Source: Kiloniellaceae bacterium (GTDB lineage Bacteria; Pseudomonadota; Alphaproteobacteria; Kiloniellales; J153). From it: a DNA stretch of 64,000 nt. The stretch spans positions 62,001-126,000 of the forward strand of contig JAJFGJ010000008.1 of NCBI GenBank assembly GCA_021776175.1, written 5' to 3'. Below are positions 46,122 through 53,511 of the stretch, one piece after another. Numbering within the stretch: the stretch's first letter is position 1; the number at the start of each line of letters is the position of its first letter. The notes below the pieces were generated by a model. The model made no database searches. It was not told the DNA's origin and saw only the letters and a list, made by a program, of their open reading frames with translations. Both the position numbers and the translations under genes were made by a program.

Positions 46122-46505
46122 ATGATCCGGAAAATCGCGAAGCTCGCGTTTGCTCTAGTGACCGCCACCGCCCTGATGAGCGGAGCGGCCCTCGCTGGCG
46201 GCGACGCGGCGAAAGGTAAAAAGGTCTTCAACAAATGCAAGGCCTGCCACAGCCTGAAGGCCGGCAAGAACAAGATCGGCCCGTCCCTGAACGGCATCAT
46301 CGGCCGGGCCGCCGCGACCGTGGAAGGCTACAAGTACTCCAAGGCCATGAAAGCTTCCGGCCTCACCTGGGACGACGAGACTTTGCAGAAGTATCTGACC
46401 AAGCCCAAGAAATTCATTCCGGGTACGAAGATGGCCTTCGCCGGATTGAAAAAGGAAAAGCAACGCAACGACGTGATCGCCTACCTCAAAGAAAAGGCCA
46501 TGTAG
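46122..46505 (+). CDS. Class I cytochrome c (c2-like)
   Basis: A 127-residue periplasmic cytochrome. Signal peptide residues 1-25 (ALMSGAALA). The haem-binding motif is CKACH (about 39-43). The sixth ligand Met is in FIPGTKMAFAGL (about 106). It is Lys-rich and of mitochondrial-like class I type (IGPSLNGIIGRAAATVEGYKYSKAMKASGLTWDDETLQKYLTKPKKFIPGTKM). Its likely role is electron transfer to oxidases or reductases. The SD AGGAAGG fixes the start. Confidence 0.93.
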   Translation: MIRKIAKLAFALVTATALMSGAALAGGDAAKGKKVFNKCKACHSLKAGKNKIGPSLNGIIGRAAATVEGYKYSKAMKASGLTWDDETLQKYLTKPKKFIPGTKMAFAGLKKEKQRNDVIAYLKEKAM

Positions 46506-46685
46506 GGCACACCCTACCTTCAACGCCGCGCCAGGGTCGGGTTTCGATAGCATCGGAACCCGACCCTAAGTTATCGATTCGCCGTGTGTCCCGCCCAAAA
46601 CACGCGGGCGGCGTTTGTCCCGTCAATCTTACCCGCCCTTAACTTTTGCGGGGTTAGGCTCCGGATCTTGCAAGGAGCCGTGACA

Positions 46686-47027
46686 ATGCCTTTCGTGGTC
46701 CGCGACCCATCGGGACAAATCTGCGAGGTCCACAACGCCCCCAACAGCCGGGCGCGCGAGGAACTGGCATCGCAAGACCTGGATCTGCGGCGCTTTCTGT
46801 CGCAGGCGGGCGGGCATGAAGTTCAGGGCGCGCTAGGCGATTCCGACCTGGGACTGATCCGGGTCCTCGAGGATTTAATCGCGGTCCTCATCGACAAGCG
46901 CATCATCGCCCTAACCGATCTGCCCGAAGCGGCCCAGCACAAGCTGGCGCACCGCTATGGCCTGCGCAGCCGCCTGGCCGATTTGCAGGGCATCGTCGGG
47001 GATCAGGACGAAATCCTTCTACCCTGA
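46686..47027 (+). CDS. Conserved hypothetical protein, 113 residues
   Basis: SD AAGGAG 9 nt before ATG 46686. A small soluble protein (MPFVVRDPSGQICEVHNAP...) with a helical C-terminal half (GLIRVLEDLIAVLIDKRIIALTDLPEAAQHKLAHRYGLRSRLADLQGIV). Similar alphaproteobacterial proteins are, from memory, misnamed tryptophan synthase beta-like; nothing here supports that activity. No signal peptide or metal motif. Confidence 0.75.
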   Translation: MPFVVRDPSGQICEVHNAPNSRAREELASQDLDLRRFLSQAGGHEVQGALGDSDLGLIRVLEDLIAVLIDKRIIALTDLPEAAQHKLAHRYGLRSRLADLQGIVGDQDEILLP

Positions 47028-47095
47028 GGCACCGGCTCCCAGGCTCGCGCGCGATCGCGACTACTCAAGACCGGGTCCAAGCCGCCTCGCTGTCG

Positions 47096-47115
47096 GGTAG
47101 TGGGTCAGTTTGAAA
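47096..47115. repeat. Left terminal inverted repeat of the IS
   Basis: GGTAGTGGGTCAGTTTGAAA. It ends 3 bp before the stop codon of the NYN gene. The matching right repeat is at 50082-50101. Confidence 0.95.
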
Positions 47116-47118
47116 TCT

Positions 47119-47703
47119 CTATGGCCAATTGACAGCGCGGACGAAATCGCAATGGGCCAATAGATTCGCATGAAGATCGTAGGTTGGTTTTGGAAGTTGA
47201 ATAAGAGCCACCTCGACCCCTGCCTTTCTTGCAAGTTTCATTGCGGGGATCATATCTTGATCGCCAGAAATCAATAGAATTCGATCTACTGTTTTGCGTT
47301 CAGCAAAATTTGCTATATCTAAGCCTACTCGCATATCCACGCCTTTTTGTTCAAAGACGGGACCAAAATCGGCATCCGTAAGCGCGGCACCTGCAATTGG
47401 AATATTTCTGGGTTTCCAACCACGAAATCCAATGGTCCCGCGCCGAACAGCAAAGCGTTCTAATTTAGCAAGATCACGTAGCCACTTATCATTTGATTGA
47501 AAGTTAGTTTCGCCACCTGAAACCGGAAGCTGAACCTTTCCCCTGAATTGGGGTGCGTCGTAATAAAGCACTCGGAGCAAATATTCCGCAGGGTCTATGC
47601 ATTTTGGGGCCAACGCCTCAATAAATGCATTATCGTAAACTTTGCCCGCAGCCTTTACAGAAGCGCGGACATATCCTCCGTCCATAAGTAATGCGGATTT
47701 CAT
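47119..47703 (-). CDS. NYN (LabA/DUF88-like PIN-fold) domain protein, IS passenger
   Basis: A 194-residue protein with the NYN fold: start KSALLMDGGYVRASVKAAGK (first acidic residue), central GVDMRVGLDIANFAE (second Asp), and RILLISGDQDMIPAMKLARKAGVEVALIQLP (third and fourth Asp). NYN domains are metal-dependent ribonucleases. As a passenger of a transposable element it could act in RNA processing, in element control or in host defence; none is shown. ATG 47703 was chosen; the longer frame only translates a hairpin leader. Base composition is AT-richer than the chromosome. Confidence 0.88.
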   Translation of the reverse strand: MKSALLMDGGYVRASVKAAGKVYDNAFIEALAPKCIDPAEYLLRVLYYDAPQFRGKVQLPVSGGETNFQSNDKWLRDLAKLERFAVRRGTIGFRGWKPRNIPIAGAALTDADFGPVFEQKGVDMRVGLDIANFAERKTVDRILLISGDQDMIPAMKLARKAGVEVALIQLPKPTYDLHANLLAHCDFVRAVNWP

Positions 47704-47776
47704 GGTATTGCCCCTAAAGCAAAGCCCCCGCCACGCGTAAGCATGACGGGGGCTGAGAATTGTCACCCCGAAGGGG
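47704..47776 (-). promoter_or_regulatory. Structured leader of the NYN gene
   Basis: On the minus strand two hairpins precede ATG 47703: CCCC-TTC-GGGG (47766-47776) and AGCCCCCG / CGGGGGCT (47747-47754 with 47723-47730). The second hairpin holds an ATG whose 14-codon ORF ends in TGA overlapping the NYN start codon, a set-up for translational coupling. Confidence 0.5.
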
Positions 47777-47909
47777 CGAAAGGATTACGCAGATAATGTA
47801 TATAGGTTATTACCAATTCGTCAATTCCTAATGAAACGATCCACAGGCTTTCCGTCATTCCCCGTATTTTGTCCGCTAATACCGTTAAGCTATTGATATG
47901 TATGATATT

Positions 47910-48779
47910 CTATTTCTTATATGGTCCACGTTTAACCGGCTTTGCCTCGGCATCCTCAACCAGCTTCACAATATCACCAATCTCCCAAAGACGATCAGAC
48001 ACGCCAGCCGCCATGGCCGGGGTCATGCGCAGCTTGGAATGGATGCGGACAAAATTGTAATACATCATATGCAGCGCGACGGCATAGGCGTGGTTCTCGA
48101 CCTTCTTTGAGAACGCATTGGTCAGGCGGGTAAACCGGCGTATGTGCATCCTCATGGTCAGGTTGTGGCGCTCCACATAGGACGTGCTGACGTGCCGGGA
48201 GTCGGGATCGCCCTCGACCCGTGTCTTGCGTGCGCCTATGCACTGTGCGGGGCTGTAGCGGCCCTTGGCATTCTCAGGAGAAGCCCCGTACATCTTGACC
48301 AGCATGGCATAGTCGATATCTGGACCGAACGCGCCTTCAACCGCTTCCAGATATGCCTTATGGCCGTCGCTGGTAAGTTGGACCCGATTGGCTAGGCGGG
48401 AACGTAGATCATCCATGAACCACATGGCGCACTCACCGTCCCGCCCGCCGATCAGGTAGGACACGATTAGCTTTGAGTCGGCATCAATCGCCGTCCAGGT
48501 CCAAGTGTCGCCAGCGCCGTCCGGGGCCGCTTTCGCGCTCGGCACGTTCTTGGCCTTGGCGTAGGTGAAACTCCAAATCTCATCGACCTGGACCCGCTTG
48601 GCCTTCACGTCGCGCACGTTGGCATCGTGGTAGGCCATGCACGCCTTACCAGCGTCGATCAGCAACTTAGTGACCGTGTTCTTGCTGGCACCCGTGATCC
48701 GCGTCACGGCCCGGATGGACTGGCCTTCGCAGAGAAGGTGGAGGATTTGGGCGCGTTTTGATGTTGTTAGCCTGTTCAT
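47910..48779 (-). CDS. IS1-like DDE transposase
   Basis: A 289-residue transposase in one frame. The N-terminal helix-turn-helix is RAQILHLLCEGQSIRAVTRITGASKNTVTKLLIDAG (10-45). The catalytic core has VDEIWSF (Asp about 67), LTSDGHKAYLEAVE (Asp about 137) and SYVERHNLTMRMHIRRFTRLTNAFSKKVENH (Glu about 199), the IS1/InsB-like signature. The continuous frame means no programmed frameshift is needed, unlike IS1 itself. It mobilises the surrounding 3.0-kb element. Confidence 0.92.
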   Translation of the reverse strand: MNRLTTSKRAQILHLLCEGQSIRAVTRITGASKNTVTKLLIDAGKACMAYHDANVRDVKAKRVQVDEIWSFTYAKAKNVPSAKAAPDGAGDTWTWTAIDADSKLIVSYLIGGRDGECAMWFMDDLRSRLANRVQLTSDGHKAYLEAVEGAFGPDIDYAMLVKMYGASPENAKGRYSPAQCIGARKTRVEGDPDSRHVSTSYVERHNLTMRMHIRRFTRLTNAFSKKVENHAYAVALHMMYYNFVRIHSKLRMTPAMAAGVSDRLWEIGDIVKLVEDAEAKPVKRGPYKK

Positions 48780-48785
48780 AAACTT

Positions 48786-48814
48786 AATATGCGTAAGCTA
48801 ACGGTCAGTTTCAA
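48786..48814 (-). promoter_or_regulatory. Probable transposase promoter
   Basis: On the minus strand TTGAAA (48809-48814), 17-bp spacer, CATATT (48786-48791). The start codon at 48779 follows so closely that the mRNA would be nearly leaderless, which would keep transposase expression low. Confidence 0.5.
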
Positions 48815-48910
48815 GGGGTTAATGTGCAAAAATGCAAAAAATACGGCAGATTCTTCGATAATTAAGCACGGTGCATGATTCGGCGCTTGATAAGTGTTGT
48901 AACCCAGGGT

Positions 48911-48951
48911 AAATAAAAACCCGGCAGCGCCGTAATCGCTGCCGGGTTTTG
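48911..48951 (-). terminator. Strong bidirectional terminator inside the IS
   Basis: AAAACCCGGCAGCG and CGCTGCCGGGTTTT form a 14-bp perfect stem with a 7-nt loop. The minus strand continues TTTTTATTT, so it mainly ends leftward transcription. No annotated gene ends here; it may close a small RNA that starts near 49100. Confidence 0.8.
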
Positions 48952-49052
48952 TAACAAGCTCTGCAAAAGGGCCAAGATAGCGAGAGGTTCAAGAAGATGC
49001 CGGTCTTAGGTTAACACCTGCTCCAGAACCGAACGCGACTGGGGCTTGTCGT

Positions 49053-49089
49053 GTGGCGGTATGCGTGATGCGCCGCCACGCGACCCTTA
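49053..49089. repeat. Long hairpin upstream of the winged-helix gene
   Basis: GTCGTGTGGCGG (about 49050-49061) and CCGCCACGCGAC (about 49074-49086) pair over 12 positions with one G-T, around a loop TATGCGTGATGCG. It lies in the 5' leader of the HARE-type gene or within a minus-strand small RNA. Confidence 0.6.
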
Positions 49090-49113
49090 TATATTATATG
49101 GAGTCGCAAAGCA

Positions 49114-49647
49114 ATGACAGATAAATCAAATGCTTACACTATCGTGATTGCTGACCTGAAACGCCAGCGAGACGAAATTGATGGAACAATTACCCGACTT
49201 GAAGCTATGGCAGCAGGAAAGCCTGTGCTGGCAAACCAAGCTGTCCAGCCGTTGCCAGATACTGGTGATCAGGGTCAGCCTGAGCCAGCGGGCGAGGTCG
49301 GCGACAACCCGTATTTGGGCATGTCTATTGTCGATGCAACAAAGTCACTGCTTAAAGCAAAACGTCAACCGCTAAGTCCTGCTGAGATTCTGAGGAATCT
49401 TGAAGCAGGAGGGATGCACCTGTCGGGCGACAATAAGGCCAATACTATAGGTTCCGTGCTGAGCCGCAGACAACGCCAAAAGGGTGATATTGTTAGCCCC
49501 AAGCGCGGACAGTGGGGCCTTAAGGAATGGTATCCAGGCCGAACTTTCGGCAAGAAAAATTTAGAACGGGAAAACACTAGCGAGACCAGCGAGCCTGAGC
49601 AGCCTTCCGAGCAGCATGAGAACGTTGTTCGGCACTCATTCGACTAG
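49114..49647 (+). CDS. HARE-HTH-like winged-helix protein, IS passenger
   Basis: A 177-residue protein. Residues 1-35 form a helix (VIADLKRQRDEIDGTITRLEAM). After a Gln/Pro-rich linker, residues about 68-142 (LGMSIVDATKSLLKAKRQPLSPAEILRNLEAGGMHLSGDNKANTIGSVLSRRQRQKGDIVSPKRGQWGLKEWYPG) look like a HARE/HB1-type winged helix, a domain seen in DNA-linked nucleases and chromatin proteins. The tail is acidic and disordered. It may bind element DNA. The 3' end overlaps the opposite-strand KGG gene by 71 bp. Confidence 0.78.
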   Translation: MTDKSNAYTIVIADLKRQRDEIDGTITRLEAMAAGKPVLANQAVQPLPDTGDQGQPEPAGEVGDNPYLGMSIVDATKSLLKAKRQPLSPAEILRNLEAGGMHLSGDNKANTIGSVLSRRQRQKGDIVSPKRGQWGLKEWYPGRTFGKKNLERENTSETSEPEQPSEQHENVVRHSFD

Positions 49648-49810
49648 CCCTAGTCTTCCCGCCGGTCTTTCCGCCCTTTCGACCCCTCTCAACAGCAGAG
49701 GGGTCTTTTTTATCTAACTCTTCTGCGTCAACGTTATCGCTCGCAATATCAACGATCATCTTAGCGCGTTGGCTAAGGTCGCGGGGGCGGTTGGGTTTGC
49801 GAATCGTCAT
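49577..49810 (-). CDS. KGG-rich basic small protein, IS passenger
   Basis: A 77-residue protein (MTIRKPNRPRDLSQRAKMIVDIAS...). The C-terminal half AVERGRKGGKTGGKTRASRMSAEQRSHAARKAAQARWSR is Gly/Lys/Arg-rich, like KGG-repeat or histone-H1-like nucleic-acid-binding tails. Its ATG overlaps the stop codon of the zinc-ribbon gene (ATGA), so the two are translationally coupled. It converges on and overlaps the winged-helix gene. Confidence 0.72.
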   Translation of the reverse strand: MTIRKPNRPRDLSQRAKMIVDIASDNVDAEELDKKDPSAVERGRKGGKTGGKTRASRMSAEQRSHAARKAAQARWSR

Positions 49811-50025
49811 ATTACCGCTGAAATTCCACATTCTTCGCAGTGAATATCTACATTTGCCATGCTACTCTTATTTCTTACAACCCTGAAACCGTCCGGCAAT
49901 GATCTAATCGTCGTACCGCGATTTCCTTTCATATAAGCCCAGCCCTCTTCTTCAAGGGCGTCTGCGGTGCCGATCTTGCCACATTTTGGGCACTCAAGAT
50001 TAATTTTGAACCGATCTTTTGCCAT
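49807..50025 (-). CDS. Small zinc-ribbon protein, IS passenger
   Basis: A 72-residue protein with two CxxC knuckles: ECPKCGKIG (12-15) and HCEECGI (about 63-66). Together they can hold one zinc. The middle (TADALEEEGWAYMKGNRGTTIRSLPDGFRVVRN) is beta-rich. No specific family was recognised. First gene of a two-gene minus-strand unit just inside the right end of the IS. Confidence 0.75.
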   Translation of the reverse strand: MAKDRFKINLECPKCGKIGTADALEEEGWAYMKGNRGTTIRSLPDGFRVVRNKSSMANVDIHCEECGISAVI

Positions 50026-50081
50026 GTTTAGTAATATGGCGCTCGGTGGGGTTAATGCCAGAGAATGTCAGCCCCGGCCAT

Positions 50082-50101
50082 TTTCAAACTGACCCACTAC
50101 C
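50082..50101. repeat. Right terminal inverted repeat of the IS
   Basis: TTTCAAACTGACCCACTACC, the exact complement of the left repeat. Followed by the target duplication CGCTGTCG. Confidence 0.95.
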
Positions 50102-50181
50102 CGCTGTCGCTTGCCGTTAACGACATAATATTGTATGAGGAATAGCCTGCCCAGGTGTTTTGAGTCCTAGGAAAAGCCCTT

Positions 50182-50850
50182 TTGCCCATCGCGCTGAAAC
50201 CCGGCCCGCACCTGCAGGAGCCCAAGCCGCGTGTGGTTCAATTCAACAACCGCCGCTTCTCGATCCGGCTTGAACCCATATTCTGGCAAGCGCTGGAACA
50301 ACAAGCCGAAAAAAGTAACATGCGCCTCGGCCGCTACGTCGGCGAGCTGGCCGAGGAGTTCAAGGGGCACAACTTTTCGTCCTACCTACGAGTCCTGTGC
50401 ATGCTGGACAGTGAGCGGACACGGGCCCAGGCTAACCTCCGGTCCGGCCGTACCAGCATCCTCGATCTCGTATTGACCGCGTTCGAGCCGGGACTGCTGC
50501 TGTCGCGCTACCGCACGATCATTTCATACAATGCCGGTTTCCGGGACTGGCTGGGGCGCGATTACCGGCCGGCCGCCGGCAGCGAGCTGACCTCCGTCAT
50601 TCAGGTACGCACGCGCAGGCCATTGAACGATATCTGGCTGGAGCTGATCGCCGGCACCATTATATCCGCCGATGTGAACATCCTCCACGTACAGCCCGGA
50701 CGGGTGCTCGCCGCCCCGGCCCGCTTCGTCCGCGTGCCGGCGCAAGAGGAGGCCGAATTCTATGCCGTGTTGTGGATATCGACAGCGCGCAGACAAGGAG
50801 TCGTGGCGCCGCCGCGCGGAGTCGTGGCGGCACCGCGCAGACCTGCCTAA
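50182..50850 (+). CDS. Ribbon-helix-helix domain protein
   Basis: A 222-residue protein from a TTG start with AGGAAAA upstream. Residues about 18-65 (RVVQFNNRRFSIRLEPIFWQALEQQAEKSNMRLGRYVGELAEEF) fit a ribbon-helix-helix DNA-binding domain. The rest (LLLSRYRTIISYNAGFRDWLGRDYRPAAGSELTSVIQVRTRRPLNDIWLELIAGTIISADVNILHVQPGRVLAAPARFVRVP) looks like a PAS-like or ligand-binding part. A gene regulator is likely; targets unknown. The tail has a short repeat (GVVAPPRGVVAAPRR). Confidence 0.75.
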   Translation: MPIALKPGPHLQEPKPRVVQFNNRRFSIRLEPIFWQALEQQAEKSNMRLGRYVGELAEEFKGHNFSSYLRVLCMLDSERTRAQANLRSGRTSILDLVLTAFEPGLLLSRYRTIISYNAGFRDWLGRDYRPAAGSELTSVIQVRTRRPLNDIWLELIAGTIISADVNILHVQPGRVLAAPARFVRVPAQEEAEFYAVLWISTARRQGVVAPPRGVVAAPRRPA

Positions 50851-50882
50851 AACCTGAATTTCCAGCCGCTGGGGCGGCGATG

Positions 50883-51305
50883 TCAGACGCCGCTGGGATC
50901 GTCCAGGATCAATAGATCGACCGGGCTGTACACCGTAAGACCGCTCTCGAAACTATAGTAATGGAGGCCCGTCACCTCCATGCCGCCCATGGTCACGTGC
51001 TCCAGCGCGATACCGGCCCCGGTCAAGGCTTCGCTGGACAGCAAGTCGATCGGGATATCCTCGGCGGCGATCAGGACGACCTCGCCCGCGTCGTCGGGCA
51101 GCAGTTCTTCCAAGGTGAGAGAGACACGCAGGTCCACGGTATCGGAAAGCGTCGCCGCCCGCTCCAAGGCCGCGGAGTCGAGCAGCATGGTCGGGGGAGC
51201 ATCCTCGAACATCCGGGTGCCGGACAACGCGATACCCTCGACCGTCCCCGAATCGGGTCCGGAGTCGCGCGTCTCGTATTCCGCCGTGGGTATCTTTTTC
51301 GCCAT
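50883..51305 (-). CDS. Hypothetical acidic protein, 140 residues
   Basis: A soluble, acidic protein (MAKKIPTAEYETRDSGPDSGTVEGIALSGTRMF...) with no signal peptide and few basic residues. I do not recognise it. It sits downstream of the TolC-family gene on the same strand with a terminator hairpin between, so it is probably a separate unit near the secretion locus. Confidence 0.6.
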   Translation of the reverse strand: MAKKIPTAEYETRDSGPDSGTVEGIALSGTRMFEDAPPTMLLDSAALERAATLSDTVDLRVSLTLEELLPDDAGEVVLIAAEDIPIDLLSSEALTGAGIALEHVTMGGMEVTGLHYYSFESGLTVYSPVDLLILDDPSGV

Positions 51306-51609
51306 GTCGCCCTACCGCGCCCGATCAACCTTACTTGACGTGTATTCTTAGTTATTTACCCTCCCATCATCGAATCACATAGTGGTGATCCATACAAGTT
51401 TAATTGTTTTCAGCATGTTAACCTTAACAACTTGGTGCTCGCGATGAAGAACTTCCGGCCGCCGCGGGCTTTTTGGCCGCGAAACGAATCAGCGGGCTTC
51501 TTGGCCACGAAACGAAAACGGCGCCCGGCGCTGACCGGGCGCCGAAAGACGCGAAACCGCTATTTGCCCCGTCAGGCCCGCAGTGGGCCCCGGCGACGGT
51601 AAAACCTGC
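51306..51609. other. Intergenic stretch with promoter DNA and tolC terminator
   Basis: 304 bp. The left part is AT-rich promoter DNA for the 140-residue gene. The right part holds the terminator at 51511-51544. Nothing else was seen. Confidence 0.55.
51511..51544 (-). terminator. Terminator of the TolC-family gene
   Basis: On the minus strand CGGCGCCCGG and CCGGGCGCCG form a 10-bp perfect stem (6-nt loop), followed by TTTTCGTTT. It lies about 65 bp after the stop codon. Confidence 0.75.
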
Positions 51610-53004
51610 TTAGTCCTTAGTCGGGCTCAAGCCCTCGAGCCAGGATTTATGCTCGACTACCGCTTGCTCCGGCGCCCGCACGTTCACGGTATCCAGCAAC
51701 AGGCCGCCGACCGCCAATATGCGGTACGAAGCCAGAAGCTCGTTGGTCTGCGCCGTGACCAGCTGGCCGCTGGAGACAAAGAGTTCGTTCTCGGCATCCA
51801 GGACGTCTAGCAGGGTGCGTTGCGCGACCTCGAATTGCTGTCGATACGCATCCCGGGTCTCGATATTGAATTGCACCGCGTCGCTCAGATCCTCGACCCG
51901 CTGCCGATTGGCCTCGTACGCGAACCAGGACTGGCGCATTTCCCGTTGCGACTCCAGGTAGGAGCGCATGCGCCGATTCTTGTTTTCGGCCACCCGCGCC
52001 AAGGCTTCCTGCCGGGCCGCGCGGTCGATGCCGCCCCTAAACAGGTTCCAGCGCAGGCGCAGCATGACCTGATTGTTGAACTCGTAGGTATTAATGCCGT
52101 CGCGGCCATCGTTATATTCGCTTTCCGCCTCCAAGGTGACGGCGGGGTAAAGCGGCGCTTCGGCCAAGGAAACCTCGGCCCCGGCGCTGCGCACATCGGC
52201 CTCGAAGATCTTGGTCGTCGGATTGTTGCTGCCGGCTAAGGAAACCGCGGTATCGAGATCGGGCGGCAGCACGCCTTGCGGGAATTCCACCGGCTCCAAG
52301 CTATCGGGGAATTGCCCGACTATACGCGTGAAACCCGCTTCCCCATCGCGCAGGTCGTTGAGGCTTTGGGTCAGCGTCGCGCGTGCGCGCGCCGCTCTGG
52401 CCTCGGTCTGTGCCACGTCGGCCCGGCTGCCGCCGCCGCCGGATTGGCGAAGGCGCACGGCATCGAGAATGGTGAGATGAACGTCGAGGTTGGTTTCGGC
52501 CAAGCGCACCAATTCGCGCTGGCGCACCACCTCAAGGTAGGCGCCGACGGCGTCGAGGGCCAGGAACTCGGCATTTTCCGCCACCCGGCGCGCCGCCGAT
52601 TCGACACGCGATTTCTCCCGTTCGATGGTGCTGTTTGCCTCGAAGCCGTCGAAGATCCGCTGCTGGAGCGTGATCGAGGCTTCTTCCCGGGTCAGGGTCC
52701 GGGATCCGTCGCTGTTGTTCACGTTGGCGCGGCTGGTGCGGTCGTTGGTCCGCTCCTTGCCGATGCCCGCCGCGGCATCGATCTGCGGCAACCATAGACC
52801 GCGGGCTTGCTTCAGTTCCTCGCTGACGGCTTCCCGGTTGCTGGCCACGATCCCAATGTCGGGATTGGTCGAAATCGCGTGATCGACGGATTCCGATAAT
52901 GACATGGCGTGGGCGGTCATCGCGCCAGGAAATGCGAACACCGACACTAGCAGCGCCGACCTAAAAAGGCCTGGCATCCCTGCTTTACCTAAGCGAAATA
53001 GCAT
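51610..53004 (-). CDS. TolC-family outer-membrane efflux/secretion protein
   Basis: About 464 residues from ATG 53004, which has an SD-like AGGGGGGG just upstream. A signal peptide (to about residue 36, MTAHA) is followed by two OEP repeats: LSESVDHAISTNPDIGIVASNREAVSEELKQARGLWLPQIDAAAGIG and LAGSNNPTTKIFEADVRSAGAEVSLAEAPLYPAVTLEAESEYN. The end has FEVAQRTLLDVLDAENELFVSSGQLVTAQ, typical of TolC/LapE. It should form the outer-membrane tunnel of the type I system encoded divergently at 53512-57758. Confidence 0.93.
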   Translation of the reverse strand: MLFRLGKAGMPGLFRSALLVSVFAFPGAMTAHAMSLSESVDHAISTNPDIGIVASNREAVSEELKQARGLWLPQIDAAAGIGKERTNDRTSRANVNNSDGSRTLTREEASITLQQRIFDGFEANSTIEREKSRVESAARRVAENAEFLALDAVGAYLEVVRQRELVRLAETNLDVHLTILDAVRLRQSGGGGSRADVAQTEARAARARATLTQSLNDLRDGEAGFTRIVGQFPDSLEPVEFPQGVLPPDLDTAVSLAGSNNPTTKIFEADVRSAGAEVSLAEAPLYPAVTLEAESEYNDGRDGINTYEFNNQVMLRLRWNLFRGGIDRAARQEALARVAENKNRRMRSYLESQREMRQSWFAYEANRQRVEDLSDAVQFNIETRDAYRQQFEVAQRTLLDVLDAENELFVSSGQLVTAQTNELLASYRILAVGGLLLDTVNVRAPEQAVVEHKSWLEGLSPTKD

Positions 53005-53511
53005 TTCCCCCCCCTCGTAGCTCATACGCCCTGCGGCAGTGGGCCTCTGATTTAAGCAAATCAGTTAGTTAACAGTGCTTATTACGCCGCTTAACCGTAG
53101 TTTGTCAACGAAATCGGACATGGATGAAATAATCAAAGAGAGCAAATAACTCGTTAATCGAAAGAAATTAGCCGGGTTCCAGGCCCGATTCAACACGTTT
53201 GAAAAGAAGTGCCAAACCGCGCCCGGCGCGAATCGCGAGGGACTGGCGCCGGCCCGGCGCCTAGCGGCAGCGGTCCGGCGAACTCACCCGAATCGGGTAC
53301 GGCGGCCATTTTACAATATCTTTACAATATCTTGGGTCCTTTGCCCAAGGCCCGCGCGGTGGGATAAATTAACCTATTCCCAAGGCAACTCGTATAATCG
53401 TGGTGCTTGATGTTAGTGTGACATTTCACGATATTTCGGCGGGCGCGGGCCCGCCAAACTAGGACCCGGGGCATTGGCCACGGGCCGGACGCGGGGGGCG
53501 GACGACTTGGC
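53005..53511. promoter_or_regulatory. Divergent promoter region of the secretion locus
   Basis: 507 bp between tolC and the ABC gene. The part next to tolC (about 53040-53200) is AT-rich. A tandem 11-mer TTTACAATATC occurs twice at about 53310-53331 and could be an operator. The part before the ABC start is GC-rich. No ORF was supported. Confidence 0.5.

Larger units (their letters stand above)
48780..49113. other. Non-coding centre of the IS
   Basis: 334 bp between the divergent transposase and winged-helix genes. It holds the transposase promoter, a bidirectional terminator (48911-48951) and a long hairpin (about 49053-49089). See separate entries. The presence of a terminator between divergent genes implies a short transcript of its own. 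Confidence 0.6.
47088..50109. mobile_element. 3.0-kb IS1-like insertion sequence with four passenger genes
   Basis: The element spans 47096-50101. Its ends are a perfect 20-bp inverted repeat (GGTAGTGGGTCAGTTTGAAA at 47096-47115, its complement at 50082-50101). It is flanked by an 8-bp direct repeat CGCTGTCG (47088-47095 and 50102-50109), the target-site duplication. Inside are a NYN-domain protein, an IS1-like transposase, a HARE-type winged-helix protein, a KGG-rich protein and a zinc ribbon. Perfect repeats and duplication show a recent, intact insertion. It sits between two chromosomal genes and breaks none. Confidence 0.93.

Noticed and set aside
50883-51305. The 140-residue acidic protein as the substrate of the type I system
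   Set aside because: It lacks RTX repeats, a secretion signal-like C-terminus and a LapG cleavage-type motif; it is also far too small for a LapA-type adhesin.
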